Shown piece after piece: positions 1 through 6,500 of a stretch of 14,194 nucleotides of DNA (position 1 is the first letter of the stretch; every line of letters begins with the position of its first letter). The notes beneath the pieces were generated by a model, which made no database searches, had not been told where the DNA came from, and worked only from the letters and a program-made list of their open reading frames with translations. The position numbers and the translations under genes are program-made. This stretch comes from an uncultured Frankineae bacterium (GTDB taxonomy: Bacteria > Actinomycetota > Actinomycetes > Mycobacteriales > SCTD01). The stretch lies in the NCBI GenBank assembly GCA_902805805.1, contig CADCUE010000074.1, forward strand, positions 1 to 14,194, given 5' to 3'.

Positions 1-17
1 CTCACTCCTGGGCCCGT

Positions 18-35
18 CCACCGCCGTTGCGGTGG
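18..35 (-). other. Hairpin in the leader of the gene left of the window
   Basis: CCACCGC (18-24) and GCGGTGG (29-35) form a perfect 7-bp stem with a 4-base loop. It lies about 10 bases before the AGGAG at the left edge, inside the inferred minus-strand leader. It may affect ribosome access for the outside gene, or may simply reflect high GC. The rest of 1-217 shows no convincing coding region. Confidence 0.3.
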
Positions 36-144
36 TGGTCCCAGCCCCGCGGCGCGGCGGTGAGGCCGGCTCGTGCGGGGGGTGAGGCCCTCGGTCCGTG
101 CGCCAGCGCCTGGCTGGTGTCCGGTGCCCCGGGGGCGAGGGAGA

Positions 145-173
145 ACACTACGAGCCCGGGCGGTCGGCGTCAA
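145..173 (-). promoter_or_regulatory. Sigma70-type promoter reading left out of the window
   Basis: On the minus strand TTGACG (173-168) is followed by a 17-base spacer and TAGTGT (150-145), a good match to the -35 and TAnnnT -10 of the principal actinobacterial sigma factor. It reads towards position 1. At the left edge the minus strand carries AGGAG (about 9-5), a ribosome binding site for a start codon just outside the window, so the leader would be roughly 130 bases. By analogy with M. tuberculosis, where rpiB lies beside Rv2466c, the outside gene may be rpiB; that part is inference from synteny. Confidence 0.5.
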
Positions 174-190
174 ACGACCTGCGACGCCGA

Positions 191-204
191 TCCGCTCGAG
201 CGGA
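191..204 (-). terminator. Palindrome after the DsbA-like gene, possible terminator
   Basis: TCCGCTCGAGCGGA is a perfect 14-base palindrome 13 bases downstream of the DsbA-like stop codon and just ahead of the minus-strand promoter at 173-145. Its position suits a transcription end between two same-strand genes. There is no T-tract and the loop would have to open central pairs, so it is a weak candidate. Confidence 0.3.
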
Positions 205-217
205 GAAGTCGCACCCG

Positions 218-829
218 TCAGCCGAACTCCGGGCCCTCGGTGCGGGTGCGCTTGAGCTCGTAGAAGTGCGGGAAGCCGGCCAGCAGCCGCGCGCCGTCCC
301 AGACCTGACCCGCCTGCTCCCCGCGCGGGATGCGGGACATGACGGGGCCGAAGAAGGCCACGCCGTCGACGTGCAGCACCGGTGTCCCGACGTCCATGCC
401 GACCGGCTCCATGCCGGCGGAGTGGCTCTCGCGCAGCGCGCCGTCGAGCGACGCGTCGGACGCAGCGGGTGCGAGGTCGGTCGGGAGCCCGGCGGCGGAC
501 AGCGCCGACTCGTGCAGCGAGGGGTCGTCCAGCTCGACCCGGTCGTGGTGGATGCGCTCGCCGTACGCCGTGTAGAGCGGCAGCAGGTCGTGGCCGGCCT
601 GCGAGGCGGCGATGCAGACGCGCACCGGCCCCCATGCCTTCTCCATCGTCGCGAGGTAGTCCTCCGGCAGGTCCCGGCCGTCGTTGAGCACGGCGAGGCT
701 CATGACGTGCCAGGTCAGCGAGACGGGCCGCACGCGCTCCACCTCGAGCATCCAGCGGGAGGTGATCCAGGCCCAGGGGCAGATCGGGTCGAACCAGAAG
801 TCGACGGAGGTCGGAGCGCTCGCAGCCAT
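218..829 (-). CDS. DsbA-family oxidoreductase, Rv2466c-like (mycothiol-dependent nitroreductase family)
   Basis: A 203-residue cytoplasmic thioredoxin-fold protein of the DsbA/FrnE type, close in length to M. tuberculosis Rv2466c, a mycothiol-dependent reductase. The N-terminal strand leads into [11 protein letters not shown] with the nucleophile Cys17. The rest is the helical insertion and the closing thioredoxin strands, with GTPVLHVDG (a cis-Pro loop) and [10 protein letters not shown] near the C-terminus. The active site reads CPWA rather than the CPWC I recall for Rv2466c, so the resolving cysteine is absent and a monothiol mechanism with mycothiol is likely. The start is the ATG at 829; longer readings run through pepN upstream. 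The region before it has only a weak GCAGG as ribosome site. The gene diverges from pepN with 97 bases between, the same arrangement as Rv2466c/Rv2467. The family call is firm; the substrate is unknown. Confidence 0.88.
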   Translation of the reverse strand: MAASAPTSVDFWFDPICPWAWITSRWMLEVERVRPVSLTWHVMSLAVLNDGRDLPEDYLATMEKAWGPVRVCIAASQAGHDLLPLYTAYGERIHHDRVELDDPSLHESALSAAGLPTDLAPAASDASLDGALRESHSAGMEPVGMDVGTPVLHVDGVAFFGPVMSRIPRGEQAGQVWDGARLLAGFPHFYELKRTRTEGPEFG

Positions 830-832
830 GAC

Positions 833-843
833 GCAGGACCTGC
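833..843. promoter_or_regulatory. Short palindrome at the DsbA-like start
   Basis: GCAGG-A-CCTGC is an 11-base near-perfect palindrome 3 bases upstream of the DsbA-like ATG, covering the only candidate ribosome site. A second small hairpin (TCGCG-AAAC-CGCGA) lies at 857-870. The 97-base gap to pepN (830-926) must hold promoters for both genes, but I see no clear -35/-10 pair and no GGAA...GTT element of the SigH type. An operator role is a guess. Confidence 0.2.
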
Positions 844-926
844 ACCGGCAGGCGGATCGCGAAACCGCGAGCCCCCGACCGTGGGAGGATGTCCGCTCCC
901 GCACGGCGAAGAAGGGTCCCTGCTCC

Positions 927-3476
927 GTGAGCCAGAACAACCTGCACCGCGACGAAGCGGCCGCACGCGCGCGCCTGCTGACCGTGCAGTCGTACGACGT
1001 CGAGCTCGACCTGACCGACGGGCAGGGCGCGCCGGGCGAGGGGACGTTCCGCACCACCACGGTGGTCCGCTTCTCGTGCGCGGAGCCCGGCGCCGGCAGC
1101 CACCTCGACCTCACCGCCCCCGCGGTGCACGAGGTGCTCCTGAACGGCGAGCCGCTGGACGCCGCCGCGGTCTTCGACGGCAACCGCCTCGCGCTCGGGC
1201 CTCTCGCGGCCGACAACGAGGTGCGGGTGGTCGCCGACGGCGCCTACATGCGCAGCGGAGAGGGGCTGCACCGCTTCGTCGACCCGGTGGACGGGTCCGT
1301 CTACCTCTACACGCAGTTCGAGACCTTCGACGCCCACCGGATGTACGCCTGCTTCGACCAGCCGGACCTCAAGGCGACGTTCCGCCTGACGGTGCGAGCC
1401 CCTCGCGACTGGGTGGTCGTCAGCAACGGGGCGGCGCAGGAGCGTCCCGCGGAGGGCGAGCCCGGCACCTGGCGCTTCGCCGAGACGCCGCGCATGTCGA
1501 CCTACATCACCGCCCTGGTCGCGGGGCCGTACGCCTCGGTGCACGACGAGCACGACGGGATCGCGCTGGGCATCTTCTGCCGCCGCTCGCTCGTGCAGCA
1601 CCTGGACCCGGACGACCTGTTCACCGTCACCAAGCAGGGCTTCGACTACTACCACCGGGTCTTCGGCTACCGCTACCCGTTCGGGAAGTACGACCAGCTG
1701 TTCGTCCCCGAGTTCAACGCGGGCGCGATGGAGAACGCCGGGGCCGTCACCTTCCTCGAGGACTACGTCTTCCGCTCCAAGGTGACTGACGCGGCGTACG
1801 AGCGCCGGGCCGAGACCGTGCTGCACGAGATGGCGCACATGTGGTTCGGCGACCTCGTGACGATGCGCTGGTGGGACGACCTGTGGCTGAACGAGAGCTT
1901 CGCGACGTACATGTCCGTGCTCTGCCAGGTGGAGGCGACCCGCTACTCGCGCGGGTGGACGACCTTCGCCAGCACGGAGAAGACGTGGGCCTACCGGCAG
2001 GACCAGCTCCCGTCGACCCACCCGATCGCCGCGGACATCGCCGACATCGAGGCGGTGAAGGTCAACTTCGACGGGATCACGTACGCCAAGGGCGCGTCCG
2101 TGCTCAAGCAGCTCGTCGCCTGGGTCGGCCAGGACGCCTTCCTGTCGGCGCTGCAGCGCTACTTCACCGCGCACGAGTACGGCAACACCGTGCTCGCCGA
2201 CCTGCTCGGCGCGCTCGAGCGGGCCAGCGGCCGCGACCTGTCCGACTGGTCCGCCGAGTGGCTGGAGACGGCCGGCGTCAACACGCTGCGCCCGGTCTTC
2301 GAGACCGACGGAGCCGGACGGCTGACCTCCTTCACCGTCGTGCAGGAGGCGCCGGAGCAGTGGCCGACCCTGCGCTCGCACCGGGTCGCCATCGGCTTCT
2401 ACGACCTCGTCGACGGGCGCCTCGTGCGCACGCACCGCGAGGAGCTCGACGTCGTGGGCGCCAAGACGGAGGTCGCCTCGCTGGTGGGTCGGCCGCAGCC
2501 CGATCTCGTGCTGGTCAACGACGACGACCTGACCTACGCCAAGATCCGCCTCGACGAGCGCTCGCTCGCGACCCTGACCGAGCACGTCGGCGACTTCGCC
2601 GACTCCCTGCCGCGCACGCTGTGCTGGACGGCGGCGTGGGACATGACGCGCGACGCCGAGATGCCCGCGCGCGACTACGTCGCGACGGTGCTGGCCGGGA
2701 TCGACGGCGAGTCCGACATCGGTGTGGTGCAGTCCCTGCTGCGGCAGGTGCAGGCGGCGCTCACGCAGTTCGCCGACCCCGGCTGGGCTCCCACCGGGCG
2801 GGCGCAGCTGGCCGAGGCCGCCGTGCGGGCGGTGCACGCGGCCGAGCCGGGCAGCGACCTGCAGCTGGCCTGGGCCCGAGCCCTCGGCTCGGTGGCCAGC
2901 TCGCCGGAGCAGGTCGCGCTGCTGCGCGGTCTGCTCGACGGCACCACCGAGGTGCCGGGCCTCGCGGTGGACACCGACCTGCGCTGGCACCTGCTGCTGC
3001 GCCTGGTCGCGCTCGGCGTCGACGGCGACGAGGCGATCGAGGCCGAGCTGGCGCGCGACCGCACGTCCGCCGGCGAGCGGCACGCGGCGACCGCACGCGC
3101 GCTGCGCCCGACGCCCGAGGCCAAGGCGGAGGCGTGGCGGCTCGCGGTGGAGGACGAGTCCTTGCCGAACGCCGTCCACAGCGCTGTCATCGCGGGCTTC
3201 GCGCACCCCGAGCAGCTGCACCTGCTCGAGCAGTGGGTCGAGCCCTACTTCGAGGCCGTCGGCAGGGTGTGGGAGTCGCGGACGGCGGAGTTCGCGCAGA
3301 ACGTCGCCATCGGGCTCTACCCGGCTCTGCTCGTCAGCCCGCGGGTGGTGGAGCGCACGGACGCCTACCTGGCTTCGCACGAGGTCCAGCCGGCGCTGGC
3401 CCGGCTGCTGCTCGAGGGCCGCGACGGGATCGTGCGGGCGCTGCGGGCCCGCGAGCGGGACGCCGCCGCCGGCTGA
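927..3476 (+). CDS. pepN: Aminopeptidase N (M1 family zinc metallopeptidase)
   Basis: Cytoplasmic aminopeptidase of 849 residues, the usual size for actinobacterial PepN, removing N-terminal residues from peptides. The N-terminal beta domain is followed by the exopeptidase motif GAMEN (266-270). Next comes the zinc site HEMAH (300-304) with the third ligand Glu323 in NESFA, spaced exactly as HEXXH-X18-E. The transition-state tyrosine is Tyr386 in ITYAKGA. The C-terminal third is a helical ERAP1-C-like domain. The GTG at 927 is chosen because [18 protein letters not shown] matches the family N-terminus and AAGGG lies 10 bases upstream; the frame stays open to 684 but that part is antisense to the DsbA-like gene. 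It diverges from that gene and converges on the DUF5130 gene with 25 bases between stops. All catalytic residues are present. Confidence 0.97.
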   Translation: MSQNNLHRDEAAARARLLTVQSYDVELDLTDGQGAPGEGTFRTTTVVRFSCAEPGAGSHLDLTAPAVHEVLLNGEPLDAAAVFDGNRLALGPLAADNEVRVVADGAYMRSGEGLHRFVDPVDGSVYLYTQFETFDAHRMYACFDQPDLKATFRLTVRAPRDWVVVSNGAAQERPAEGEPGTWRFAETPRMSTYITALVAGPYASVHDEHDGIALGIFCRRSLVQHLDPDDLFTVTKQGFDYYHRVFGYRYPFGKYDQLFVPEFNAGAMENAGAVTFLEDYVFRSKVTDAAYERRAETVLHEMAHMWFGDLVTMRWWDDLWLNESFATYMSVLCQVEATRYSRGWTTFASTEKTWAYRQDQLPSTHPIAADIADIEAVKVNFDGITYAKGASVLKQLVAWVGQDAFLSALQRYFTAHEYGNTVLADLLGALERASGRDLSDWSAEWLETAGVNTLRPVFETDGAGRLTSFTVVQEAPEQWPTLRSHRVAIGFYDLVDGRLVRTHREELDVVGAKTEVASLVGRPQPDLVLVNDDDLTYAKIRLDERSLATLTEHVGDFADSLPRTLCWTAAWDMTRDAEMPARDYVATVLAGIDGESDIGVVQSLLRQVQAALTQFADPGWAPTGRAQLAEAAVRAVHAAEPGSDLQLAWARALGSVASSPEQVALLRGLLDGTTEVPGLAVDTDLRWHLLLRLVALGVDGDEAIEAELARDRTSAGERHAATARALRPTPEAKAEAWRLAVEDESLPNAVHSAVIAGFAHPEQLHLLEQWVEPYFEAVGRVWESRTAEFAQNVAIGLYPALLVSPRVVERTDAYLASHEVQPALARLLLEGRDGIVRALRARERDAAAG

Positions 3477-3484
3477 GCGCCGGC
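3468..3484 (+). terminator. Hairpin with the pepN stop codon in its loop
   Basis: GCCGGC (3468-3473) and GCCGGC (3479-3484) pair as a 6-bp stem around the loop TGAGC, which contains the pepN TGA. No T-tract follows. Actinobacterial intrinsic terminators often lack T-tracts, so a termination or 3'-end-protecting role is possible. Confidence 0.35.
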
Positions 3485-3485
3485 T

Positions 3486-3499
3486 CCCGGGCGCCCGGG
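3486..3499. terminator. Palindrome between convergent pepN and DUF5130 genes
   Basis: CCCGGGCGCCCGGG is a perfect palindrome, folding as CCCGG-GCGC-CCGGG on either strand. It lies 9 bases after the pepN stop and 2 bases after the DUF5130 stop on the minus strand. It is well placed to end transcription from both sides, though no T-tract accompanies it. Confidence 0.4.
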
Positions 3500-3501
3500 G
3501 G

Positions 3502-3981
3502 CTAGTGGACGGCGCGCGCGGCCGGGTCGGCGTGCGACCCGTGCAGGCTGTCGGCGCGGCGGGCCATGACGCTGCGCCGGTCCTCCGCGACGGACACGGC
3601 CTTGCGACGACCGGCCGCGTCGGCGACCTGCCGCACGGCGTCGACGATCCCGCCGACGAGGTCGCCGCCGCGGAAGGCGCTGGTCATCGACAGGACCGCG
3701 AGGGCGCTGACCCGGTCGGGCACCCGTCGACGGACGGCCGGTCCGGTGACGACCTCGAGCCGGCGCTGGCCGGGCGACACGACGAACAGCACCGCGCTCG
3801 GGCTGCGCTCCCCCAGGGCGGCGTGCAGCCGCTCGCACGCAGCGCGGAACTGCGAGAGGTCCTCGAGCTCGAGATCGCCGACGAGGACTGAGATGTCGAG
3901 GCCGTTCTCGCTGCGGGCAGTCTCGACGGCGTGCTCGATCCGCTCCTGCTGACGCGGGGTGAGCCCCTCACCAGTTGCCAC
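3502..3981 (-). CDS. DUF5130 / TPM-domain-like protein (Rv2468c position)
   Basis: A 159-residue protein resembling the DUF5130 family, which has a TPM-like fold. Characteristic stretches are LDISVLVGDLE (about 29-39), the alternation LFVVSPGQRRLEVVTGPAVRRR (about 65-86) and a helix ending in the cluster AFRGGDLVGGIVDAV. There is no signal peptide or membrane helix, so it is probably cytoplasmic or membrane-associated. Its function is not established. It occupies the place of Rv2468c beside pepN. Two GTG starts compete: 3990 (AGGG abuts it) and 3981 (GAGGGG 9 bases upstream); the second has the better spacing. Its start lies inside the last codons of the CtaJ-like gene, so the two are likely translationally coupled at the end of a minus-strand operon. 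Confidence 0.8.
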   Translation of the reverse strand: MATGEGLTPRQQERIEHAVETARSENGLDISVLVGDLELEDLSQFRAACERLHAALGERSPSAVLFVVSPGQRRLEVVTGPAVRRRVPDRVSALAVLSMTSAFRGGDLVGGIVDAVRQVADAAGRRKAVSVAEDRRSVMARRADSLHGSHADPAARAVH

Positions 3982-4366
3982 TTGCCCCACCCCTCACCAG
4001 GTCACCGGTCCGCGCCGACTCCACGGCGGCGGCCGGGTCGGCCGGGCCGCCGAACCACAGGGGCGCGGCGTTCCAGCCCCGCGCCGGGCGGTAGCGGCTG
4101 CTGCGGATCATGCCGGGCAGCCACACCAGCGCTGCGACGAGCAGCAGGATCGCGAGCGGCGCGACGCCGTAGAGCAGAACGGCCTGCATCGTGGTGAGGC
4201 CGTTCTCGGCGGCCGGCGCGACGCCGTCCTCGAAGCCGAGGTGGTTCGTGGCCGCGGGATCCCCGCCGCCGCACGCGGTGAGGGCACCCGTCGCGGCCAG
4301 CACGGCAGCGCCGCGCCACGGGCGGCTGCCCGTCCTCTGGCGAGGGGCGAGTGTCGAGTCGTTCAC
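3968..4366 (-). CDS. Small membrane lipoprotein, CtaJ-like (possible aa3 oxidase accessory subunit)
   Basis: A 132-residue protein. Residues 1-32 look like a lipoprotein signal peptide: arginine-rich n-region (R9, R11, R15, R18), short hydrophobic AAVLAATGA, lipobox LTAC with Cys32. A 28-residue linker leads to one transmembrane helix (about 60-87, QAVLLYGVAPLAILLLVAAL). The tail has RYRPARGW (91-98) and APLWFGGP. The helix plus RYRPGxxW-like tail is what I associate with the small CtaJ subunit of actinobacterial cytochrome aa3 oxidase. Arginines after the helix place the tail in the cytoplasm, which agrees with an exported N-terminus. The gene has the position of Rv2468A in M. tuberculosis. 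The GTG at 4366 is chosen because a -10-like TAGCGT ends 7 bases before it and no good ribosome site exists; GTG 4375 (AGGCGG upstream) and ATG 4190 are alternatives. The family call is moderate. Confidence 0.6.
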   Translation of the reverse strand: MNDSTLAPRQRTGSRPWRGAAVLAATGALTACGGGDPAATNHLGFEDGVAPAAENGLTTMQAVLLYGVAPLAILLLVAALVWLPGMIRSSRYRPARGWNAAPLWFGGPADPAAAVESARTGDLVRGGASGNW

Positions 4367-4373
4367 GTCGCGC

Positions 4374-4379
4374 ACGCTA
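4374..4379 (-). promoter_or_regulatory. Leaderless-type -10 element overlapping the malQ stop
   Basis: On the minus strand TAGCGT (4379-4374) begins with the malQ stop codon TAG and is followed after 7 bases by the GTG at 4366. This is the TAnnnT placement of actinobacterial leaderless promoters, where transcription starts on the start codon. No -35-like hexamer is seen 17-18 bases further up. Confidence 0.4.
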
Positions 4380-6425
4380 TCGGACCGCCTTCGTCGTCTG
4401 GGGGACGCCCTGGGCCAGCAGGTCGGTGAGCCGACGCACGCCGGGATGCGCCAGCAGCTCCTCCAGCCCGAGCGGGCGCCCGGAGCCGTCGGCGACGGGC
4501 AGTCGCCAGTTGGGGTACTCGTCGACGGTGCCCGGCAGGTTCGGCTGGCGCAGGTCCCCGACGGCGTCGGTGTAGGCGGCCAGCACCACCCGGCTGGGGG
4601 ACGCGACCAGCGCCGCGTGCATGGCCAGCGGCACGTCACCGTCGCACTGCTCGAGCAGCCCGGCGTCCTCGAGCATCGCGAGCAGCGCCGCCCGCTGGCG
4701 CCTGACCCCGGCGCGCTCCTGCTCGACGGGGACCCCGAGCTGGCCGAGCTCGTCGCGCACGCGGACCTGCTCCTCGGCCAGGAAGCCCGCCGCCGTGGGC
4801 AGGTCGTGGGTCGTGACGGTCGCCAGGGTCGCCTCGCGCCACGAGTCGGGCGGCAGGAAGGCGTCGTCGTCGTCGATCTCGAACCACAGCACCGCGCTGC
4901 CCAGGACACCGGTCTCGTCGAGGGCCTCGCGCACGCGGTCCTCGACCGTGCCGAGGTCCTCCCCCACGACGACGGCGCCGGCACGGGAGGCCTCCAGGGC
5001 GAGGACCGCCAGCAGCGCCTGTGCGTCGTAGCTCACGTAGGTGCCCTCGGCCGCCGTGGCGCCCGGGGGGACCCACCACAGCCGGAACAGGCCCATGACG
5101 TGGTCGATGCGCAGCCCACCGGCCGAGCGCAGGACGCCGCGCACGACGTCGCGGAACGGCGCGTAGCCGGCCTCGGCGAGCCGGTCCGGTCGCCACGGGG
5201 GCAGTCCCCAGTCCTGCCCCTGCTGGTTGAACGAGTCGGGAGGGGCGCCCACGGTCGTGTGCAGCGCGAGCGCGTCCTGCAGCGCCCACGCGTCCGCGCC
5301 GCCGGCGTCGACGCCCACGGCGAGGTCGTGGACGACGCCCAGAGCGAGGTCGCCGCCGAGCCCGGCCAGCTGCTCGTCGACGAGCAGCTGCACCCAGCAC
5401 CAGAAGGCGACGCGGTCGGCGAGCGCGTCGCGCGCCTGCCGCACCTGGGGCGTGTCGGGACGCTGCAGCGGCTCGGGCCAGGACTGCCACGGCACGCCGT
5501 GCACCTCCGCCAGCGCGCAGAACAGCGCGAACTCCTCCAGCGCGGGGCCCTGCGCGTCCCGCCAGGCGGCGAGGTCCTGCTCGCGGTGCAGCGGCCACAG
5601 CAGCTCGAGCGCCGCGAGCTTGGCCCGCCACGGCGGGTCCCGCGGGATCCGCTCGGGATCGGCCTCGGGCTTGAGGGCGTCGACGGCGGTGCGGACGTCG
5701 TCCGGGGCGGCGGCGTACTCCGCCACGTCCTCGAGGTGGAGGTAGAGGGCCGACCGGAACCTGCGGCTCGACGGGGAGTACGGCGACGGGTTGATCGGAG
5801 CCACCGGCGTCTCGGCGTGCAGCGGGTTGAGCAGCACCACCCCGGCGCCGTCCTGCGCGCAGGCCTGCACGACCGTGCGCAGGTCGGCGTAGTCGCCGAT
5901 GGCCCAGGACGTCGCGCTGCGCAGGCTGTAGAGCTGCACCATCCATCCCCACACGCGCTCCGGCGGCAGCGCGAGCCGGGACGGCGCGGAGACGACGACC
6001 GCGGTGTCGGTGCCGCCGCCGCTCGTCGCGTGCAGCTCGTGCCAGCCGAGCGGCACGTCGTGGAGGGGGACCGCGCGGCGCACGGCATCGCCGGACCGGG
6101 CCACGACGGGCCCGGCCAGGGGGACGGCGGTGCGCCGGCCGTCCTCGTGCCGCAGCTCGAGCGACACCTCCTCACCGGCGGTCACGACCACCTCGGCCAC
6201 GCCCCGGCCGCCGCGCACCACGACGGTCGGCGGGACGCGCCGGCGCCACGGCGCGGCGTCGACCTCGGCGAGCGCCTGCGCGACGGCCTGCTCGCCCCGG
6301 GCGTCGACGCCGAGCGCGGCGAGCGCGGCCACGACGGCGGCCTCCGACACCTGCGTCTCGGCGCCCGCCCAGTCCTCGTACGACGTGGCCACACCGTGCG
6401 CGGCGGCGAGCTGGGCGAGGGTCAC
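4377..6425 (-). CDS. malQ: 4-alpha-glucanotransferase (amylomaltase, GH77)
   Basis: A 682-residue disproportionating enzyme that moves maltosyl or longer alpha-1,4-glucan segments between maltodextrins, in cytoplasmic maltodextrin and glycogen metabolism. About 150 N-terminal residues form a beta-rich accessory region as in other actinobacterial MalQ proteins. The GH77 barrel begins near WGWMVQLYSLRS. The catalytic residues are Asp441 (RIDHVMGL, nucleophile), Glu489 (VVGEDLGT, acid/base) and Asp541 (TTHDLPT, stabiliser), each exactly seven positions below E. coli D448/E496/D548. Other family motifs are NPLHAETPV, INPSPYSPSSRRF and FNQQGQDWGLPPW. The GTG at 6425 has AGGAG 6 bases upstream. It lies between the amidase and the CtaJ-like gene on one strand; M. 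tuberculosis does not have malQ here. No other maltose genes are nearby. Confidence 0.96.
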   Translation of the reverse strand: MTLAQLAAAHGVATSYEDWAGAETQVSEAAVVAALAALGVDARGEQAVAQALAEVDAAPWRRRVPPTVVVRGGRGVAEVVVTAGEEVSLELRHEDGRRTAVPLAGPVVARSGDAVRRAVPLHDVPLGWHELHATSGGGTDTAVVVSAPSRLALPPERVWGWMVQLYSLRSATSWAIGDYADLRTVVQACAQDGAGVVLLNPLHAETPVAPINPSPYSPSSRRFRSALYLHLEDVAEYAAAPDDVRTAVDALKPEADPERIPRDPPWRAKLAALELLWPLHREQDLAAWRDAQGPALEEFALFCALAEVHGVPWQSWPEPLQRPDTPQVRQARDALADRVAFWCWVQLLVDEQLAGLGGDLALGVVHDLAVGVDAGGADAWALQDALALHTTVGAPPDSFNQQGQDWGLPPWRPDRLAEAGYAPFRDVVRGVLRSAGGLRIDHVMGLFRLWWVPPGATAAEGTYVSYDAQALLAVLALEASRAGAVVVGEDLGTVEDRVREALDETGVLGSAVLWFEIDDDDAFLPPDSWREATLATVTTHDLPTAAGFLAEEQVRVRDELGQLGVPVEQERAGVRRQRAALLAMLEDAGLLEQCDGDVPLAMHAALVASPSRVVLAAYTDAVGDLRQPNLPGTVDEYPNWRLPVADGSGRPLGLEELLAHPGVRRLTDLLAQGVPQTTKAVR

Positions 6426-6456
6426 CGGGCGCTCCTGCCCCTGCCGCGGACTCTCA

Positions 6457-6477
6457 CGCGTCCGGTGTGCGGACGCG
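6457..6477 (-). terminator. Strong hairpin between amidase and malQ
   Basis: CGCGTCCG (6457-6464) and CGGACGCG (6470-6477) form a perfect 8-bp stem with a 5-base loop in the 75-base gap after the amidase stop and before malQ. No T-tract follows on the minus strand. It could terminate or attenuate transcription between the genes, or stabilise the upstream message. Confidence 0.45.
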
Positions 6478-6500
6478 ACGGGGACCGCCGGGTGCCGCGG

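Noticed and set aside
1..217. Possible C-terminal end of a plus-strand gene at the left edge
   Set aside because: Two frames stop within about 85 bases, the third has unremarkable composition, and a minus-strand promoter with a leader explains the region better.
830..926. A SigH-type stress promoter for the DsbA-like gene, as expected from Rv2466c regulation
   Set aside because: I could not find a GGAA-type -35 with a correctly spaced GTT in the 97-base gap.
98..1789. Plus-strand open frame of 563 codons over the DsbA-like gene and the start of pepN
   Set aside because: It is antisense to the DsbA-like gene and out of frame with pepN, and has no recognisable domain. The same applies to 1841-3505.
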